Assembly (NCBI RefSeq): GCF_019890675.1
Contig: NZ_JAIOAA010000001.1
Span: 372,001 to 436,000, forward strand
Origin: Micromonospora sp. PLK6-60
GTDB lineage: Bacteria; Actinomycetota; Actinomycetes; Mycobacteriales; Micromonosporaceae
Length of the DNA: 64,000 bases
Direction: 5' to 3'
This document shows, one piece after another, positions 52,131-60,892 of the stretch. A program made the position numbers and the translations under genes. Below the pieces are notes generated by a model that was given only the letters and a program-made list of their open reading frames with translations, had not been told where the DNA came from and did no database searches. Within the stretch, counting starts at the first letter, position 1. The number at the start of each line of letters is the position of its first letter.

Positions 52131-53206
52131 TGGGAACCGTGGCAGTGCAGGGGCTTCGCAAGTCCTTCGGCAAGGTCCAGGCCCTGGACGGGGTGACACT
52201 GGACGTGCCGGACGGCTCGTTCTTCGTCGTGCTCGGGCCCTCCGGGGCGGGCAAGACGACGACCCTGCGCGCGATCGCCGGCCTGGAGAAGCTCGACGCC
52301 GGGTCGGTGCACCTGGACGGGCGGGACGCGACCGGTGACACCCCGGCCGCGCGCGACCTGGCCATGGTCTTCCAGAACTACGCCCTCTACCCGCGACACA
52401 CCGCGTACGAGAACATCGCCTCGCCGCTGCGGGCACGTCGCTGTTCGTCGAGCGAGATCGCCGCTGCCGTCGAGCGGATGTCGAGCCTGCTGCACATCGA
52501 ACGTCTGCTGCAGCGTCGTCCCGCGCAGTTGTCCGGCGGTGAGATGCAGCGGGTCGCCCTGGCCCGGGCGCTGGTCCGTAGCCCGCGCGCGTTTCTCATG
52601 GACGAGCCGCTGACGAACCTCGACCTCAAGCTCCGCGTCGAGATGCGTACCGAGCTCACCCGCATCCACCGCAGCCTCGGCGCGACCTTCGTCTACGTGA
52701 CGAACGACCAGGTCGAGGCCCTGTCCATGGCCGACCAGGTCGCGGTCCTCAAGGAGGGGAAGGTGCAACAGGTCGGAACGCCGACCGAGGTGTACGAGCG
52801 TCCCGCCAACCAGTGGGTCGCGGGATTCGTCGGGAGCCCGCCGATCAGCCTGCTCGCCTGCCACGCCGAGGGAGACCGGCTGGTCGGTGCGGACGGGTGG
52901 ACGCTGCCGCGACCCCGCTGGACCACGGCTGAGGACGGACGTGCGCTGCTGCTGGGCCTGCGCGCGGAGGACCTGTCCGTCGAGCAGCGGGGGGACGCGT
53001 CGTTGTCGGGCGAGCTCTACGGGCTTGAGCCGCTCGGTGACCGAACGGTGGTCGACGTCCGCGTGGGAACGGAGATCCTCAAGGTCAAGGCCCGACCCAC
53101 CGTCACCGGTACGCCGGGCGAGCGGCTGCACGTCACGGTCGACCTGGACCGTGCGCACGTGTTCGACGCGGACACCGGGCTGTCACTGTCCGAGGCCGGG
53201 CGGTAA
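52130..53206 (+). CDS. ABC sugar transporter ATPase 2 with substituted switch residue
   Basis: The 358-aa second ATPase has Walker A GPSGAGKT (36-43), Q-loop MVFQNYALYPR, signature LSGGEMQR, Walker B AFLMDEPLTNLD and a TOBE tail. The H-loop reads VYVTNDQVEAL: the catalytic switch histidine is Asn192 (codon AAC, 52703-52705). All other motifs are intact. Together with ATPase 1 this suggests an asymmetric heterodimer with one impaired site, as in heterodimeric exporters. Two distinct ATPases for a single permease pair are also known from glycerol/polyol importers. Confidence 0.93.
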   Translation: MGTVAVQGLRKSFGKVQALDGVTLDVPDGSFFVVLGPSGAGKTTTLRAIAGLEKLDAGSVHLDGRDATGDTPAARDLAMVFQNYALYPRHTAYENIASPLRARRCSSSEIAAAVERMSSLLHIERLLQRRPAQLSGGEMQRVALARALVRSPRAFLMDEPLTNLDLKLRVEMRTELTRIHRSLGATFVYVTNDQVEALSMADQVAVLKEGKVQQVGTPTEVYERPANQWVAGFVGSPPISLLACHAEGDRLVGADGWTLPRPRWTTAEDGRALLLGLRAEDLSVEQRGDASLSGELYGLEPLGDRTVVDVRVGTEILKVKARPTVTGTPGERLHVTVDLDRAHVFDADTGLSLSEAGR

Positions 53207-53361
53207 CCGCGCCGGGCGGCGACGGCAGCACGGGGCGATCAAGCCTCGGCGGACCGGTGAGCACGGCCTGCCGACGCTGCGACGGCCGTGGCCCGAGAAC
53301 GCGATCGGTGGCGCGAGGCGTCGCCCTGCACATCACCAAGAAGATCACCGGAGGCGACGCG

Positions 53362-54822
53362 ATGAGTGACCCGACGAACGTCCTGGCCCCCGAGCACCGC
53401 CGGCTCCGGATCGGCGACGCCTGGCGCGACGCCGCGAGCGGCGCCACCTTCGCCGTCGAGGACCCGGCCACCGGCAAGACCATCGCCGAGGTGGCGGACG
53501 CCGACGTCGTCGACGGGCTGGCCGCGCTGGACGTGGCGAGCAGGGCGATGGCGCAGTGGGCGGCGACCCCGCCGCGGAAACGGTCGGAGTTGCTGACCGC
53601 GACGTACCGGGCCCTGACCGAGCGGTCCGAGGAGGTCGCCCGGCTGATAACGCTCGAGATGGGCAAGCCGCTCGCCGAGGCTCGGGCCGAGGTGGCCTAC
53701 GGCGCCGAGTTCTTCCGATGGTTCGCCGAGGAGGCGGTGCGCGTCGAGGGGCGCTACGGCACCGCTCCCGCAGGTGGCTATCGGATCCTCACCGTGCCGA
53801 AGCCGGTCGGACCGTGCGTCTTCGTGACGCCCTGGAACTTTCCGCTGGCCATGGGTGCCCGCAAGATCGCTCCCGCGCTGGCCGCGGGCTGCACGACGAT
53901 CACCAAGCCAGCAGCCCAGACGCCACTGACCATGCTGCTCCTGGCCCGCATCATGGAGGAGGTCGGTGTTCCACCGGGCGTCGTCAACGTGGTGACCACC
54001 AAGCGCGCCGGCAAGGTGGTCTCCGCACTGCTGGCCGACAGTCGGACCCGCAAGCTCTCGTTCACCGGGTCGACCGAGGTCGGGCGCGTGCTGCTGCGCC
54101 AGGCCGCGGACAACGTCCTGCGTACCTCGATGGAACTGGGCGGCAACGCGGCCTTGATCGTGTGTGCCGACGCCGACCTGGACGTCGCGCTCGACGGCGC
54201 CATGGTGGCCAAGATGCGCAACATCGGGGAGTCCTGCATCGCGGCCAACCGGATCTACGTCGAGGAGCCGGTGCGCGAGGAGTTCACGGCGCGCTTCGCC
54301 GAGCGGATGGGCGCGCTGTCGGTGGGCCATGGCCTCGACGACGGCGTGGACGTCGGGGCGTTGATCGACGAACCCTCGGTCGCCAAGATCGACGAGCTGG
54401 TCGCCGACGCGGTCGACCGCGGTGCCCGGGTCCTGGTGGGCGGCGAGCGTCCGGCTGGGCCGGGCCACTTCTACCCCCCTACCGTCCTCGTCGACGTGCC
54501 CGACGATGCGCGGATGCTGCGGGCGGAGATCTTCGGCCCGGTGGCGCCGATCATCTCGTTCACGTCCGACGACGAGGTGTTGGCGAAGGCCAACGACACC
54601 GAGCACGGCCTGGTCGGATACGTCTTCACCCGTGACCTCCAGCGGGCGCTCCGGTTCGCCGAGGGGCTGGAAACGGGGATGCTCGGCATCAACCGTGGTC
54701 TGATCTCGGACCCGTCAGCCCCGTTCGGCGGCGTGAAGCAGTCCGGGATCGGCCGGGAGGGGTCGCACGAGGGCATCCTCGAGTACCTCGACCTCACCTA
54801 CGCGGCGATCGACCTACCGTGA
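53362..54822 (+). CDS. Aldehyde dehydrogenase (succinate-semialdehyde dehydrogenase-like)
   Basis: The 486-aa NAD(P)+-dependent enzyme has PWNFPLAMGARKIAPALAAG, FTGSTEVGR, general base Glu258 (MELGGNA) and nucleophile Cys292 (NIGESC, for the usual NxGQxC). It is of the GabD-like class and oxidises semialdehydes or aldehydes. ATG 53362 follows GGAGG. It lies 155 bp after the ABC genes and 138 bp before the alcohol dehydrogenase gene. The two dehydrogenases would oxidise an imported polyol or alcohol to the acid. Confidence 0.93.
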   Translation: MSDPTNVLAPEHRRLRIGDAWRDAASGATFAVEDPATGKTIAEVADADVVDGLAALDVASRAMAQWAATPPRKRSELLTATYRALTERSEEVARLITLEMGKPLAEARAEVAYGAEFFRWFAEEAVRVEGRYGTAPAGGYRILTVPKPVGPCVFVTPWNFPLAMGARKIAPALAAGCTTITKPAAQTPLTMLLLARIMEEVGVPPGVVNVVTTKRAGKVVSALLADSRTRKLSFTGSTEVGRVLLRQAADNVLRTSMELGGNAALIVCADADLDVALDGAMVAKMRNIGESCIAANRIYVEEPVREEFTARFAERMGALSVGHGLDDGVDVGALIDEPSVAKIDELVADAVDRGARVLVGGERPAGPGHFYPPTVLVDVPDDARMLRAEIFGPVAPIISFTSDDEVLAKANDTEHGLVGYVFTRDLQRALRFAEGLETGMLGINRGLISDPSAPFGGVKQSGIGREGSHEGILEYLDLTYAAIDLP

Positions 54823-54960
54823 CCGGCCTGCCACGCCGGGCGCCCGGTGCGCGCGCCCGCGCCACCCGGGCGCCCACCCTCGCCGACGCCGTCCCGGTCT
54901 CGCCGGAGACCTGGACGTCCGCCCAGCACACCGCCGCCGACGTTCCGGAGAGGCACCGAC

Positions 54961-56211
54961 ATGCTTGAGACCGTCCGCGGACCGCGCCAGCTGATAGTGG
55001 GCGAAGGGGTCGCGCAGAACATCCCACGGGTGGTGGCCGAGAGTGGCTCGCGAGTCCTCGTCGTGACCGACCAGGTTCTGCTGGGGCAGCCGGGCGTGGC
55101 CGAGATCGTGGCCGCCGTGCGGGAGAAGGTCGAGGTCGTCGAGGTGTTCTCCGACGCGACTCCGGACGTGCCACTGGCCGATGTCGCCCTGGCCGTCGCG
55201 GTCGCCGCCGAGGTGGACGCCGACGTGATCCTCGCCATCGGCGGTGGCACGGTGATCGACCTCGCCAAAATCGTCGGCGTGATCCGGCGCCACGGTGGGA
55301 CGCCGCGCGACTTCTACGGCGAGTCGAAGGTGCCGGGGCCGACCATTCCTCTCGTCGCGGTCCCGACGACGTCCGGCACCGGCTCCGAGCTCACCCCCGT
55401 CTCGGTCTTGACCGACCCGGACCGCGAATTGAAGGTGGGGGTTTCCAGCGTCCACATCGTGCCCGACTTCGCCATCGTCGACCCCGAACTCACCTACACC
55501 TGCCCGGCGACCGTCACCGCCCACTCCGGCATCGACGCGTTCTGTCACGCGGTGGAGAGCTACACCGCACGACCCCGGGCCCACGGACCGCGCGACCCGG
55601 TGGAGCAGGTCTTCCTCGGCCGCAACCCGATCACCGACCACTACGCGCTCCTGGCCGCGGAGCGGATCGCCCGCAGCCTGCGTCGTGCGGTCCGGGACGG
55701 CGGCGACACGGACGCGCGCGCGGACATGTCCTACGGGTCCATGCTCGCCGGGCTCGCCTTCTCCCACGCGGGCAACGCGGCCCCGCACGCTCTCCAGTAC
55801 CCCATCGGCGCCGCCACGCACACGCCGCACGGCCTGGGCGTCGGGCTGCTACTGCCCTACGCGCTGGACGCGGCCAGGGACGCCATCGGCGACCGGTTGG
55901 CCGTCCTCGCCCGGGTGTGCGGGCTCGACGTGGCCGACGCCTCGGACGCCGAGGCCGCGGACACGTTCCTCACCTGGCTCGACGGGCTCCTCGCCGACAT
56001 CGGCATCCCGCCCACCCTGGCGGACATCGGCGTGGCACGCGCCGACCTCCCGCGCTTCGCGGAGATGGCCAGCGGCGTCACCCGTCTGATCCAGAACCAT
56101 CCGGGCCCGACCGACACCGCCAGCCTGACCGCGATCCTCGACGCGGCCTGGACCGGGGACCGGACCCGACCCGTCCCGACTCCGAGCGGAAGTGACCGGC
56201 CCTTCACCTGA
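54961..56211 (+). CDS. Iron-containing (group III) alcohol dehydrogenase
   Basis: The 416-aa enzyme shows the dehydroquinate-synthase-like fold with VILAIGGGTVIDLAKIV, VPTTSGTGSELTPVSVLT, metal-binding Asp/His in SGIDAFCHAVESYT and HALQYPIGAATHTPHGLG. It oxidises primary alcohols, diols or hydroxy acids with NAD(P). ATG follows GAGAGG. It closes the uptake-catabolism run; the product would be the aldehyde used by the preceding dehydrogenase. The last ~15 residues are low complexity. Confidence 0.92.
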   Translation: MLETVRGPRQLIVGEGVAQNIPRVVAESGSRVLVVTDQVLLGQPGVAEIVAAVREKVEVVEVFSDATPDVPLADVALAVAVAAEVDADVILAIGGGTVIDLAKIVGVIRRHGGTPRDFYGESKVPGPTIPLVAVPTTSGTGSELTPVSVLTDPDRELKVGVSSVHIVPDFAIVDPELTYTCPATVTAHSGIDAFCHAVESYTARPRAHGPRDPVEQVFLGRNPITDHYALLAAERIARSLRRAVRDGGDTDARADMSYGSMLAGLAFSHAGNAAPHALQYPIGAATHTPHGLGVGLLLPYALDAARDAIGDRLAVLARVCGLDVADASDAEAADTFLTWLDGLLADIGIPPTLADIGVARADLPRFAEMASGVTRLIQNHPGPTDTASLTAILDAAWTGDRTRPVPTPSGSDRPFT

Positions 56212-56223
56212 GCCGATGCGGCG

Positions 56224-56865
56224 CTAGCCGGGATGCAGAACCTCGTCGTCCGCGTGCGCGCCGAACTCGGCGACGCGCACCTCCGCGATGCGCTCGTACC
56301 GGCTGATCCGGTCGGTCCACTCCGCGTCGACACCGAACGCCACCTGCGCGAAGCCCACCCGGCCGATGGCCTCGGCCAAGCCCGGCTCGCCCGGGGCCAG
56401 CAGCCGCACCGGCGCGTCGAGCGCCACGGTGTACGGCGGCACGAAGTACTCGTCCGGCAGGACGGTGCCCGCATGGACGAGCGCGCCGACAGCGACAACC
56501 GAACCGGCCCCCAACCGCGCGCACTGCAGCACCGTCGCCGCGGTCGCCACGTAGCCGCACCTGCCGACCTCGCAACCCAGCAGCGTGGCATGCGGCCCCA
56601 CGAAGACATGGTCGTCGACAAGCACCGGCTGATCGCCGGCGGCCGCAGACCCGCGCAACACCGCGTTCTCGCAGATCACCGCCGCCTCGCCGACCTCGAT
56701 CCGGGACCCCTCGGCGTCGAGCACCGCGCCGTACATCACCCGCGCCCTCGGCCCCACGCGGACGTCACCGACCAGCGTGGCCGTCGGGGCGACGTAGGCG
56801 GTGGGATGGACCTGCGGTTCACGACCGCGATGCCGGATGCGGATTCCCTTCGTCCCAGCGGTCAT
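56224..56865 (-). CDS. Gamma-carbonic-anhydrase-like hexapeptide-repeat protein
   Basis: The 213-aa protein has a left-handed beta-helix of hexapeptide repeats (VHPTAYVAPTATLVGDVRVG, then ICENAVLRG, VFVGPHATLLGCEVG). The three metal His of true gamma-carbonic anhydrases are only partly present (His in VDDHVFVGPH), so activity is uncertain. A C-terminal helical tail (ERIAEVRVAEFGAHADDEV) follows. It is convergent with the dehydrogenase gene and not part of that operon. Confidence 0.78.
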   Translation of the reverse strand: MTAGTKGIRIRHRGREPQVHPTAYVAPTATLVGDVRVGPRARVMYGAVLDAEGSRIEVGEAAVICENAVLRGSAAAGDQPVLVDDHVFVGPHATLLGCEVGRCGYVATAATVLQCARLGAGSVVAVGALVHAGTVLPDEYFVPPYTVALDAPVRLLAPGEPGLAEAIGRVGFAQVAFGVDAEWTDRISRYERIAEVRVAEFGAHADDEVLHPG

Positions 56866-56953
56866 GAGCGGATTCTCGCCCGACCGACCACGAGCATGCT
56901 GGCGGATATCAGACGTCGCGTTCGTCGAGACCTGTGACACCCGTGGCCTGGGG

Positions 56954-58543
56954 CTAGGTCCCTGGGTGGCTGCTCGCCAACCACCGGGTGAGGTGCTGGC
57001 TGGTCTGCTCGCCGAGCGCCGCCGCGGCGCGGGTCGCCGACGCCACCAGCTGCTCGTGCTCCGCGATGGTGCTGCGGAGCTGCGGCTGAGGTGCGTGACG
57101 CCAGGAAGGTCTCGTCGCGTCACGGGTGATACGGGTGGCATCGGCCCTGCCCCGTTCGGCCAGCCGAGGGTCCGGGTCGACGGCCAGGATCAGGGCCGCA
57201 CGCAGTTCGACGCCGACGCCACGGCCGCGCAGCAGCCGGTAGCCCGCCCGGCGTACCTCCACCCGATCGTCGGCGAGCAGCGCCCACGGCAGCCCCGGGG
57301 GCAGGGCGCCGACCACCGGGCGCAGCGCAAGGGTCGCCTCCCGCACCACGGCCGGCGACGGATCGCGTACCAACGCCGCCACTTCGCCGGGCACGACGGC
57401 ATCGAGCAGCCGTAGACCGCGCACCGCCTGGGCGCGTACCCGGGCCTGCCCGTGACCGAGCAGCGGCCGCAGCAGTGGGGCGTCGGCGGCCGAGCCGGTT
57501 TCGGCGAGCCCGGCGACCGCCCCCAGGGCCGGCGTGCCGGCGGCAACGGCGCTGCGGTAATGCTCCCGTACGTCGACACCGACGCGGCGCGCCGCGTCCC
57601 GGGCCGCCGCCCGCACCAACGGCGCATCGTCATCCAGCTGGCCGGCGACGTCGGCGTCCCGGCCGGCCCGCATCAGCGCGGTCAACGCCAGCACCCGCAC
57701 CTCCGGTCGAGCAGACCGGGCCAGGCGCTGCAGGACGTCGTGCCGCCGGGTCCAGAGCGCCTCACGGCACGCCGCCTCCGCCGCCCGGGCCCGTACCCAC
57801 ACGTCCGGATCGGACTCGGCGAAGGTCACCAGGTCGGGCAGGCGCGGCCGGGCCTGCGCCAACACGATGTCGACGACGAACCGGCGCTCCCGGCGGCCAC
57901 CGGCATCGAGCAGGCCGCGCCACGCCTGCTCCCCCGCGCGCAACACCGCGGCCTGGACCTGGCTGACCACGAAACCGGCCCGCCGTCGTGCCGCAAGCCG
58001 CAAGGCCATCGGCAGGACCGCCGGCAGGTAGCCGGCGGCGTCATCGGCGAGCAGCACCGCCAGCCCGGCTCTGGCCCGGTTCCGCACGGCACCGACCCAG
58101 TCGGCGGTGCGCAACACCAGGAACGGCATCGCCTGCGCGTACGGACGGTCGACCACGGCGGCGACCGCGCGCTGCCGGATCCGCCCGTCGCCGTGCATGC
58201 TCGCCAGCACCGTCACCACCGGCCCCGGCGACATGCCCGCGAAGCGCTCCGCCACCCGCCCCGACACCGGTTCCTGGTACGGGCCGTGCCACGGCGCCGA
58301 CCGCGCGTGCTCGTCCAGCCGGACGACCAGGCCGGGAACCCCGGTCACCAGTGCCAACGCCGCCCGACCCAGCACCTCGTCGCCGGCCGAGTCGACCTCG
58401 AGCAGCACGTCGACAAGACGGTTCAGCGCCTCCCACCGGCCGATCCGAGCCTCGTCGACGGCGATTCGCACCTCGCCGAGCAGCCCGTTCTCCCCCACCG
58501 CCGGTGACGGGAGAACCCGGCCGTTCCGTCTTCCCCAGATCAT
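56954..58543 (-). CDS. HEAT-repeat protein
   Basis: The 529-aa all-helical protein is built of HEAT/PBS-lyase-type repeats (for example VRVLALTALMRAGRDADVAG, VRAQAVRGLRLLDAVVPGEV, then VVREATLALRPVV). It has no signal peptide or membrane helix. Such proteins are scaffolds or binding modules; some are linked to defence or regulation. No partner is encoded adjacent. Residues ~1-60 and the Ala-rich tail fall outside the repeats. Confidence 0.75.
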   Translation of the reverse strand: MIWGRRNGRVLPSPAVGENGLLGEVRIAVDEARIGRWEALNRLVDVLLEVDSAGDEVLGRAALALVTGVPGLVVRLDEHARSAPWHGPYQEPVSGRVAERFAGMSPGPVVTVLASMHGDGRIRQRAVAAVVDRPYAQAMPFLVLRTADWVGAVRNRARAGLAVLLADDAAGYLPAVLPMALRLAARRRAGFVVSQVQAAVLRAGEQAWRGLLDAGGRRERRFVVDIVLAQARPRLPDLVTFAESDPDVWVRARAAEAACREALWTRRHDVLQRLARSARPEVRVLALTALMRAGRDADVAGQLDDDAPLVRAAARDAARRVGVDVREHYRSAVAAGTPALGAVAGLAETGSAADAPLLRPLLGHGQARVRAQAVRGLRLLDAVVPGEVAALVRDPSPAVVREATLALRPVVGALPPGLPWALLADDRVEVRRAGYRLLRGRGVGVELRAALILAVDPDPRLAERGRADATRITRDATRPSWRHAPQPQLRSTIAEHEQLVASATRAAAALGEQTSQHLTRWLASSHPGT

Positions 58544-58754
58544 CCCGACATCCTGCCGCAGCCGACGAACCCGACCGAACCCATTTCCCCGGCGGCGGTC
58601 GCTGCGGAGTGCGGCTGCGCCGCCGCCCGCGGCCGTCGGCGTGGTCGCGCAGGCTCAGCCCTCCCCGGGGCGTCACGTTTGCGTCGGCGCCAGCGCCACC
58701 AGGGGGCGTGGTGGCCGGCACCGGCCACCGGCGGAGGACGACGGGAGTATCACG

Positions 58755-60086
58755 ATGAAACAGCAGGCACGGCACCGGGTCGTGGTCGTCGGCGCCGGGT
58801 TCGGCGGACTGTACGCCGCTCGGGCGTTGAAGCGGGCTCCGGTCGACGTCACTTTGATCAACAGCACCAACCACCACATCTTCGAGCCGCTGATCTATCA
58901 GGTGGCGGCGGGCATCCTCTCCCCTGGCGAGGTGGCGGTGTCCGTGCGGGAGGCGGTCAGGCGCCAGCGCAACTGCGAGTTCGTCCTCGGCACCGTGACC
59001 GACGTCGACCCGCTGGCCCGGACCGTCGCGGTACGGGCCGGCAACGGCACCTCGGTCTACGAGCTGCCGTACGACACGCTGATCGTCGCCGCGGGGGCGA
59101 GCCAGTCGTACTTCGGTCATGACGAATTCGCCCCGTACGCGCCCGGCCTGAAAAGCATCGACGACGCGCTGGAGATTCGCGGCCGGGTCTTCGGCGCCTT
59201 CGAGATGGCCGAGCTCGCCAGCAACTCCGCCGAGCGGGCACACTGGCTCACCTTCGCGGTGGTGGGCGGCGGGCCCACCGGCGTGGAGATGGCCGGGCAG
59301 ATCGCCGAGATCGCCCACCGCGCCCTGCCGGGCCAGTACCGTCGCATCGACCCCCGGCAGGCCCGGATCGTGCTGCTCGACGCCGTCGACCGCGTCCTGC
59401 CGACGTTCGACCCGCGGCTGTCGGCCAAGGCCGAACGCCGTTTGCGCGCGATCGGAGTCGATGTCCGCCTGGGCGCCCGGGTGGTCGGCCTCGACGCGCT
59501 CGGCGTCACGTACGAGACGGCGGACGGTATCCGGTCGCTGGACGCCATGACCAAGATCTGGGCCGCCGGGGTGTCCGGGACCGGTCTGGCCGCGCGCCTC
59601 GCCGCGGCCACCGGCGCCCCGACCGACCGGGTCGGTCGGATCCTCGTCGAGCCGGACCTCACGGTGCCCGGGCACCCCGAGATCTTCGTGCTGGGTGAGG
59701 CCATGAGCCTGGACCACCTGCCCGGCGTCGCCCAGGTCGCCATCCAGGGCGGCCGGTACGCGGGACGCCGGATCGCCCACCGCCTGACCGGTGCGCGGGC
59801 CGGGACGTCGTTCTCCTACTACGACAAGGGCAACCTGGCCGCGGTGTCCCGCTTCTTCGCGATCGCCGACCTCGGCCGGGTCCGGCTGGCCGGCGTCACC
59901 GGCTGGCTGATCTGGCACGGCGTGCACGTCTGGTACCTGTACGGCCTGCGCAACAAGTCGACCGTGCTGCTGCGCTGGGCGCTCAGTTTCCTGGGCCGGT
60001 CCCGCTCGGAGGCCGTCATCACCGCTCAACAGGTTGCCGCCCGCACCGCCCTGCGGCAGCGGGCGAGAGCCGGCGAGCCCGTTTAG
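58755..60086 (+). CDS. ndh: Type II NADH dehydrogenase-like FAD oxidoreductase
   Basis: The 443-aa flavoprotein has two dinucleotide folds (VVVVGAGFGGLYAARALKR for FAD; FAVVGGGPTGVEMAGQ for NADH), PEIFVLGEAMSL and a C-terminal membrane-binding amphipathic region (WLIWHGVHVWYLYGLRNK). It transfers electrons from NADH to quinone without proton pumping. The start at 58755 gives the usual length. It is divergent from the HEAT protein gene and followed after 94 bp by a sigma factor gene. Confidence 0.92.
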   Translation: MKQQARHRVVVVGAGFGGLYAARALKRAPVDVTLINSTNHHIFEPLIYQVAAGILSPGEVAVSVREAVRRQRNCEFVLGTVTDVDPLARTVAVRAGNGTSVYELPYDTLIVAAGASQSYFGHDEFAPYAPGLKSIDDALEIRGRVFGAFEMAELASNSAERAHWLTFAVVGGGPTGVEMAGQIAEIAHRALPGQYRRIDPRQARIVLLDAVDRVLPTFDPRLSAKAERRLRAIGVDVRLGARVVGLDALGVTYETADGIRSLDAMTKIWAAGVSGTGLAARLAAATGAPTDRVGRILVEPDLTVPGHPEIFVLGEAMSLDHLPGVAQVAIQGGRYAGRRIAHRLTGARAGTSFSYYDKGNLAAVSRFFAIADLGRVRLAGVTGWLIWHGVHVWYLYGLRNKSTVLLRWALSFLGRSRSEAVITAQQVAARTALRQRARAGEPV

Positions 60087-60180
60087 GCCGTGGGCGGTCG
60101 ACACTCGCACGGCACTGCCAGCGCACTGCCGCTGCCTAGCGTCGGATGCACCGATCGCACGCCACGGAAGGTGACCCGAC

Positions 60181-60792
60181 ATGCCCATCGACACACCGGT
60201 CCGGCCGGACGGTCTCACCGAATTCCTCGCCGCGCGGTCTCGGCTGCTGGCCATCGCGCAGCACATCGCCGGACGGCACGCCGACGCCGAGGACATCGTG
60301 CAGGACGCGTGGCTGCGGTGGCAGCGGGTCGATCGCCGCGTCGTGGACAACCCGCCGGCCTTCCTGTCCCTCACCACGTCCCGGTTGTCGATCAGTGCGA
60401 TCCGCTCGGCCCGGCGACGGCCGTCCCTGCCCGCGGGCGACTGGCTGGAGAACCTGCCGGTACCGGACGAGGATCCCGCCGGCCTCGCCGAACGCGCCGA
60501 CGACGTGCGCGCCGCCATCGCCCTGCTCGCGCGCGTGCTGACGCCGCTCGAGCAGGTCGCCTACCTCCTGCGGGAGGCGTTCGGGTGGCCCTACCGGCAG
60601 ATCGGTGCCGCCCTCGACCGCACCGACGTGTACGCCCGGCAGCTCGCCCATCGGGCCCGCTCGCGCCTGGCGGCCGCACGGGGAGGCACCGTGCCGCCCC
60701 GCACGCCGGACCAGGGACCGCCGTTGCTGAACGCGTTCCTGCTGGCCTCGCGGACCGGTGACATGACCGCGCTGGTCGCCCTCGCCGGGTAG
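60181..60792 (+). CDS. Short ECF sigma factor (SigJ/ECF41-like, lacks SnoaL domain)
   Basis: The 203-aa protein has region 2 (GRHADAEDIVQDAWLRWQRV) and region 4 (LTPLEQVAYLLREAFGWPYR, then QLAHRARSRL). Typical ECF41/SigJ proteins continue with a ~100-residue SnoaL-like domain that regulates activity. Here the frame stops at TGDMTALVALAG, the point where that domain begins. The sequence is therefore either a C-terminal truncation or a natural short form with changed regulation. No anti-sigma gene is adjacent. Confidence 0.85.
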   Translation: MPIDTPVRPDGLTEFLAARSRLLAIAQHIAGRHADAEDIVQDAWLRWQRVDRRVVDNPPAFLSLTTSRLSISAIRSARRRPSLPAGDWLENLPVPDEDPAGLAERADDVRAAIALLARVLTPLEQVAYLLREAFGWPYRQIGAALDRTDVYARQLAHRARSRLAAARGGTVPPRTPDQGPPLLNAFLLASRTGDMTALVALAG

Positions 60793-60848
60793 GCGGCGCC
60801 TCCGCCCGCCGCGGCCATCGGCGCGCCACCCGCCGGTCCACGACCAGA

Positions 60849-60878
60849 ACCCGAGGCGGCCACGCTGCCGCCTCGGGT
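60849..60878. terminator. Bidirectional terminator hairpin
   Basis: ACCCGAGGCGGC and its exact complement form a 12-bp stem with a 6-nt loop (CACGCT) between the convergent sigma factor and hydrolase genes. Confidence 0.85.
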
Positions 60879-60892
60879 GACCGGTCGAGAAC

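Noticed and set aside
58041..60518. 825-codon minus-strand frame opposite the NADH dehydrogenase
   Set aside because: Shadow of the dehydrogenase and sigma factor genes, which have full motifs.
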